A stretch of DNA of 64,000 nucleotides from Pseudomonas sp. LRP2-20 (GTDB lineage: Bacteria; Pseudomonadota; Gammaproteobacteria; Pseudomonadales; Pseudomonadaceae): contig NZ_AP025944.1 in the NCBI RefSeq assembly GCF_024349685.1, forward strand, positions 3,044,001 through 3,108,000. The letters are read 5' to 3'. The position numbers were made by a program, and so were the translations under genes. Under the pieces are notes generated by a model. That model ran no database searches and had not been told where the DNA came from. It saw only the letters and a list, made by a program, of their open reading frames with translations. How positions within the stretch are numbered: the first letter of the stretch is position 1; the number at the start of each line of letters is the position of its first letter. Of this stretch, positions 59,802 through 64,000 are shown one piece after another.

Positions 59802-61139
59802 ATGAGCTCACGAAACCCCGTCCTGTGGCCTGAAGGCCTGTTCGTCAAACCGCAGCATTTCCAACAGGCTGCCCGCGCCGCCGAAGCAGCCCTGCATCAA
59901 CGTCTCGGCAGCCTGAACGCAGCTTTTTATGGCTTCAGTGAACTGCAGTTGAACGACGAATACCTGAGCCTGGGCAAGATCGCCATCACCCGTGCGCGGG
60001 GCATCATGCCAGACGGCACTGTGTTCGATATCCCTGCAGACCTGCCGCCACCCCCACCGCTGGAAATCGAGGACGACGGCGCCAAGGACAGTGAAATCTA
60101 CCTGTGCCTGCCGCTGCGTACCGAGGGTGGCCGTGAGGTGAGCTGGCCCGACAACGCCGCCAATTTCCGTTACAGCGCCCAGGCTCTGGAAATCAAGGAC
60201 ACCCATAGCGCCGACGGTGATCTGGTGCAGGTCGACCTGGCGGTGCCCAACCTGCAGCTCAAACGCAAGGCCGACGACAGCAGTGCCTATACCCGCCTGG
60301 CCCTGGCCCGCATTCTGGAACGGCGCCCCGATGGCAGCCTGCAGCTGGATGAGGGGTTCTACCCCACCAGCGTCTCGGTGCGTGCCGTACCGGCACTGCA
60401 ACGCTTTCTTGAGGAAATCACCAACAGCCTGCGCGAGCGCGCGCGCAACCTCGCCGCCCGCATTGGCGCCTCGGGGCAGTCCGGTATCGCCGACATCCGC
60501 GACTTCAACCTGCTGCAAGCCATGAACCGCTGGTGGCCTTGTTTTCAGCATCTGGCCAGGCAAGGTCAGACACACCCCGAGCAGTTGTACCTGTGCATGA
60601 GCCAGGCCTGTGGCGAGTTCGTCACCTTCACCGACGAGAGCCGGCTGCCACAGGAGTACCCCGCCTATCACCACACCGCGCTACGCACTTCGTTCAAGCC
60701 TCTGGAAGAAACCTTGCGCCGCGCACTGAGCACGGTGCTGCAGCCCCGCGCCGTCTCGCTGCCATTGAAGACGCAGGAATACGGGCTCATGACCACCACA
60801 CTGGAAGACCGTCGCCTGATCGACCAAGCCGACTTCATCCTGGCAGTGCGCGCCAATCTGCCACCGCCAACCTTGCGCCAGCTGTTCGTGCAGAAGGCAA
60901 AAGTCGTCTCGCTGGAATCCTTGAACGAAGCCGTGCCGCTGCAGCTGCCAGGTATTCCACTGGTGCCGCTGCCCGTGGCGCCTCGGGATTTGCCCTTCCA
61001 TGCAGGCTTCACCTACTTCGAGCTGGACCGCCGCGACGCAAGCTGGGCGGGCATGAAGACGTCCAATGGCTTCGGTGTTCATGTCGCGGGCGAGTTCCCG
61101 GGCCTTGAGCTGCAGTTCTGGGCAATCAGGAGCGAGTGA
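59802..61139 (+). CDS. tssK: T6SS baseplate-membrane linker TssK
   Basis: A 445-residue adaptor (VasE/ImpJ) joining the baseplate to the membrane complex. The N-terminus MSSRNPVLWPEGLFVKPQHF is nearly invariant in the family, and the C-terminal FHAGFTYFELDRRDASW is typical. It is 1 base from the GTG start of tssL, so both are co-translated. Confidence 0.96.
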   Translation: MSSRNPVLWPEGLFVKPQHFQQAARAAEAALHQRLGSLNAAFYGFSELQLNDEYLSLGKIAITRARGIMPDGTVFDIPADLPPPPPLEIEDDGAKDSEIYLCLPLRTEGGREVSWPDNAANFRYSAQALEIKDTHSADGDLVQVDLAVPNLQLKRKADDSSAYTRLALARILERRPDGSLQLDEGFYPTSVSVRAVPALQRFLEEITNSLRERARNLAARIGASGQSGIADIRDFNLLQAMNRWWPCFQHLARQGQTHPEQLYLCMSQACGEFVTFTDESRLPQEYPAYHHTALRTSFKPLEETLRRALSTVLQPRAVSLPLKTQEYGLMTTTLEDRRLIDQADFILAVRANLPPPTLRQLFVQKAKVVSLESLNEAVPLQLPGIPLVPLPVAPRDLPFHAGFTYFELDRRDASWAGMKTSNGFGVHVAGEFPGLELQFWAIRSE

Positions 61140-61140
61140 C

Positions 61141-62004
61141 GTGAAAGAAAACAACACCTCCCCCACCGATGCGGCACAGGTTGAGAACGAAAAACTGCAG
61201 ACGATCATCGAGGCGTCATTGTCCGGCGACTCGCCCGCTGAAGCCGAAGGGGCCGAACAGAAGCCCAAGCCAGAGCCTGTGCAAGCAGGATACGCAGCCG
61301 ACCCGGACTTCCAGCTGCGAGGCGGCTTCGCAAACCTGATGCTGGATGCGGCGGCCCCCTTGTTCGGCCTGGTCATGCGCCTGCGCACACTGGACGAATT
61401 GCCCAACATCAAGGACGTGCACCGACAGGTGCGCAACCAGGTCGACAACATCAGGGAAGAGATGCGCCAGCACGGCTACGAGCACACTCAGCTGCTGGCC
61501 TACTCATACGGGCTGTGCCTGTACATCGATGAAGCGGTCATGGAAACGCCCTGGGGCCAGACCAGTTGCTGGAGCCAGGAACCCCTGTTGAGCATCTTCC
61601 ACGACGAAACCTGGGGTGGGGAGAAGATTTTTACCGTGCTTGCCCGCCTGATGCAGGAGCCCGAACGCTACCAGGACGTACTGGAGTTCATGTACTTCGC
61701 GCTTTGCCTTGGCTTGAAGGGCAAATACGCCATTGCACCGAAAGGTGAAGAGTCGCTGAACCAGCTTATTCACCAGCTTCACGGAATCATCCGCGAACTG
61801 CGCGGCCCCGTGCCGGAGTCGGTCGGCGATCCCTACACCAACGTGGCCCCGCGCAATTTCCGCATGAGCCGGCAATGGCCGTGGTGGAGCCCGCTGGTCA
61901 TTTCCGCCCTCGCCATGGCGGTGGCCTACGGCATCTACAGCTACCGGCTGCACCTCATTACCACCGAGGTGCTGGAGTCGCTCAACGGCATCTTGCAGCA
62001 GTAA
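61141..62004 (+). CDS. tssL: T6SS inner-membrane protein TssL (DotU)
   Basis: A 287-residue protein with a variable charged N-terminus, the DotU cytosolic domain (about 60-245; AYSYGLCLYIDEAVMETPWG) and one C-terminal membrane helix (about 257-275; WWSPLVISALAMAVAYGIYS). No OmpA-like peptidoglycan-binding extension follows, so cell-wall anchoring must come from another protein. The GTG at 61141 directly follows the tssK stop; the more distant in-frame ATG lies inside tssK. Confidence 0.94.
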   Translation: MKENNTSPTDAAQVENEKLQTIIEASLSGDSPAEAEGAEQKPKPEPVQAGYAADPDFQLRGGFANLMLDAAAPLFGLVMRLRTLDELPNIKDVHRQVRNQVDNIREEMRQHGYEHTQLLAYSYGLCLYIDEAVMETPWGQTSCWSQEPLLSIFHDETWGGEKIFTVLARLMQEPERYQDVLEFMYFALCLGLKGKYAIAPKGEESLNQLIHQLHGIIRELRGPVPESVGDPYTNVAPRNFRMSRQWPWWSPLVISALAMAVAYGIYSYRLHLITTEVLESLNGILQQ

Positions 62005-62136
62005 CAGACCGGCGCGTGTCGCCACGGATTTCAACGCATTAGCGAGGCGTTTGCTTCGTTGACAAGCCCATCGCTCACGATGGCCACGCCACCCTGAGTG
62101 CGCGTGTTTATCCACATGGACGCAGGAGAGACTGCC

Positions 62137-62652
62137 ATGCCAACACCCGCTTACATCAAGATCGAAGGCCAAACCCAAGGCAACATCACTGCAGGCGCCT
62201 TCACCTCCGAATCGGTCGGCAACGTGTTCGTCGAAGGCCATGAAGACGAAATCCTGGTGCAGGAAATCAAGCACCAGGTGACCGTACCCACTGACCCACA
62301 AAGCGGCCAGCCCGCCGGTCAACGGGTGCACAAGCCTTTCATCTTCACCAGCGCGCTGAACAAGGCGACGCCGTTGATGTATCAGGCCCTGACCAGCGGC
62401 GAAATGCTGCCAACCGTCGAAGTCAGATGGTACCGCACCTCGGTGGAAGGCAAGCAAGAGCACTTCTTCACCACCACGCTGGAAGACGCCACGATTGTCA
62501 ACATCAACACCACGTTGCCCCATGCACAAAACAAGGAGAACGCTGACTTCACCCAATTGGTCGAGGTATCAATGTCGTACCGAAAGGTCACCTGGTCCCA
62601 CGTAGCTGCAGGTACCGAAGGCTCCGACGACTGGCGCACACCGTTGGTATAA
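62137..62652 (+). CDS. hcp: T6SS tube protein Hcp (TssD)
   Basis: A 171-residue tube-forming protein, secreted in large amount. The pattern MPTPAYIKIEGQTQGNITAG followed by LVQEIKHQVTVPTDPQSGQP matches Hcp1-like proteins. ATG at 62137 has GGAGAG upstream; an in-frame start 13 codons earlier is unlikely. A 132-base gap before it may carry its own promoter, and a hairpin follows it. Confidence 0.95.
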   Translation: MPTPAYIKIEGQTQGNITAGAFTSESVGNVFVEGHEDEILVQEIKHQVTVPTDPQSGQPAGQRVHKPFIFTSALNKATPLMYQALTSGEMLPTVEVRWYRTSVEGKQEHFFTTTLEDATIVNINTTLPHAQNKENADFTQLVEVSMSYRKVTWSHVAAGTEGSDDWRTPLV

Positions 62653-62665
62653 CCCGGTTGCACAT

Positions 62666-62690
62666 CCCTGGCAGGCACGCCCTGCCAGGG
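62666..62690 (+). terminator. Hairpin between hcp and vgrG
   Basis: CCCTGGCAGG (62666-62675) and CCTGCCAGGG (62681-62690) form a 10-bp perfect stem with a 5-nt loop, 13 bases after the hcp stop. It lacks a clear T run, so it may attenuate read-through or stabilise the hcp message and keep Hcp output above VgrG. Confidence 0.5.
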
Positions 62691-62726
62691 GCTCTCGAAT
62701 TTTCAGACGGCGGACAAGGACTTCTC

Positions 62727-64000
62727 ATGCCTGGCCAATCTGACTTGCGCTACAGCTTCCAGCCGCTGGTTGGCAACGCTGAATTCGAAGTGGTGTCGTT
62801 CGAACTGCGAGAGGGGATCAGCATACCCTTCGCGCTGGAGCTGAAACTGATCAGCTTCGAAAACGATATCGACTTCGGCGACCTGCTAGACAAACCCGTG
62901 CTCTTCACCATCTGGAGCGACGAAAGCCCGGTGCGCTACGTGCACGGTGTGGTCAGCCGCTTCAGCCAGGCTGAAAGCGGCTTCTACCGCACCTACTATG
63001 ACGCGCTGATCGAGCCCCAGCTGGCCCGTGCCAATCTTCGCTCGAACTGGCGCATCTTCCAGCACAAGACCGTCCCACAGATTCTTGAACTGATGCTCCA
63101 GCGCCAGGGCATCAACCAGTACGAACTGCGCGCGAGCATGGACCATCAGGTCCGCGAGTTCTGCGTGCAGGCGGGTGAGACCGACCTTGAATTCATTGCT
63201 CGCCTGGCGGCTGAGGAAGGCTTCGTCTACCGCTTCGCGCACAGTGAAAAGCTACACAAGCTGATCATCACCGATCGGCTGCAATCACTGGGGTTGATCA
63301 GTCATGGCGCCATCAAGACCGAAGATGAAGACGAGGATTTCTATCATGACGGCGAGCCTGTAGACCCAGACAGCGTGCTGTATCAAGCCGCCAGCGGCGG
63401 TGATCATGCCAGGCCCTGCCTTCGCCGCTTGCGCTACAGCGAACAGGTGCGCACCGCACGGCAGGTCCAGCGTGACTACACCTTTACCAACCCGGCCTAC
63501 CGCCAGGAACACAGGGCAGCCGGGCCCTTCCTGGAGCATCAGTCCAAAGCGTACGAATACTTCGATTACCCAGGCCGCTATAAACGCGATGCCGTGGGCA
63601 AGCCGTTCACTGAAAACCGCATCACCGCGCTACGTCATGATGTGCGTATTGCGCAGGTCCAAGGTAACGATGTTCGCCTGCAACCGGGCCTCAGTTTCAC
63701 CCTGACGGGGCACCCACGTGAAGACCTCAATGCCCATTGGCGGGTGAACAGGGTTACCCACAAAGGCAAGCAGTTCACCAGCTTGCAGGAAGAAGCTGCC
63801 GGCGCAGATGTAAGCACGCACTACGAGCAGACTGCCGTGCTGGTCCCTGGACGGACCGAATGGCGCCCTGCCCCACTGGAGAAACCGCGAATCGACGGCC
63901 CACACATGGCGACCGTGGTAGGCCCGAAGGGAGAAGAGATCTATTGCGATGAATGGGGCCGGGTCAAGGTCAGCTTTCCGTGGGACCGCGAAAGCCAGAA
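62727..64000 (+). CDS. vgrG: T6SS spike protein VgrG (TssI), 3' end outside window
   Basis: The reading frame is open from ATG 62727 to the window end, giving 424 codons so far of a protein usually above 600 residues. The gp27-like region (YVHGVVSRFSQAESGFYRTY, AEEGFVYRFAHSEKLHKLII) and the start of the gp5-like OB region (ATVVGPKGEEIYCDEWGRVK) are present. VgrG tips the Hcp tube and often carries effector domains or precedes effector genes; those would lie beyond the window. AAGGA lies just upstream. Confidence 0.93.
   Translation, partial: MPGQSDLRYSFQPLVGNAEFEVVSFELREGISIPFALELKLISFENDIDFGDLLDKPVLFTIWSDESPVRYVHGVVSRFSQAESGFYRTYYDALIEPQLARANLRSNWRIFQHKTVPQILELMLQRQGINQYELRASMDHQVREFCVQAGETDLEFIARLAAEEGFVYRFAHSEKLHKLIITDRLQSLGLISHGAIKTEDEDEDFYHDGEPVDPDSVLYQAASGGDHARPCLRRLRYSEQVRTARQVQRDYTFTNPAYRQEHRAAGPFLEHQSKAYEYFDYPGRYKRDAVGKPFTENRITALRHDVRIAQVQGNDVRLQPGLSFTLTGHPREDLNAHWRVNRVTHKGKQFTSLQEEAAGADVSTHYEQTAVLVPGRTEWRPAPLEKPRIDGPHMATVVGPKGEEIYCDEWGRVKVSFPWDRESQ

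Noticed and set aside
1..64000. CRISPR arrays, tRNA or rRNA genes, insertion sequences, prophage
   Set aside because: No spaced direct repeats, cloverleaf, rRNA sequence, transposase or phage structural gene was recognised; gp25- and sheath-like proteins belong to the T6SS.

Overview
The window looks like the chromosome of a Pseudomonas of the P. putida group. It is GC-rich, its intergenic gaps carry the typical Pseudomonas REP hairpins (arms like TGTGGGAGCGGGCTTGCCCG), and the order phenylacetate genes - ligD operon - ku matches what I recall of P. putida KT2440. That placement rests on memory and pattern, not on a search. No rRNA, tRNA, insertion sequence, prophage or CRISPR array was seen. 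No gene is obviously broken; the first and last genes are cut by the window edges.

Region 1 (1-10.8 kb) is the phenylacetate catabolon: the 3' part of the phenylacetate-CoA ligase, then paaABCDE (ring 1,2-epoxidase), a DUF485 protein with the PaaL-type symporter, the PaaM-type outer-membrane porin, and PaaZ. Together they import phenylacetate, activate it to the CoA thioester, epoxidise the ring and open it. A sigma70 promoter overlapped by a PaaX-like operator precedes paaA.

Region 2 (10.9-24.9 kb) is a signalling and stress stretch. It holds a lipoprotein, a divergent hybrid kinase/LuxR-type regulator pair, small conserved proteins including a KGG protein, a giant CheB-CheR-PAS-kinase-receiver fusion, a Nudix hydrolase, a ClpP-like protease, an iron-permease-family protein, and a coupled DUF72 - ybhP - clsB - ybhN operon for membrane lipid functions.

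Region 3 (25-31.6 kb) is a non-homologous end joining locus. LigD heads a tightly coupled operon with an acyl-CoA dehydrogenase, a PIG-L deacetylase, a NodS-like methyltransferase and a GT2 glycosyltransferase, and the Ku gene converges on it.

Region 4 (31.7-47.2 kb) starts with a four-gene minus-strand operon: haem-oxygenase-like di-iron oxidase, NPPY methyltransferase, YbdK-type carboxylate-amine ligase and nucleosidase. It looks like an uncharacterised small-molecule pathway and is my main candidate for an undescribed system. A second KGG protein, a nucleotide-translocase-like MFS protein with a Tat-type aldo/keto reductase, a DyP peroxidase, a bile-acid/sodium symporter-family protein, a CrtZ-like hydroxylase, MgtC behind a structured leader, a zinc-independent DksA2 paralogue with a Zur-box-like operator, a diguanylate cyclase, DUF4142 and a KfrA-like DNA-binding protein follow.

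Region 5 (47.3-64 kb) is a type VI secretion cluster: tssM-tssA-vasI on the minus strand and, divergently, tssB-C-E-F-G-tagH-J-K-L-hcp-vgrG. TssH/ClpV is not in the window, nor are effector or immunity genes, which would be expected beyond the truncated vgrG.
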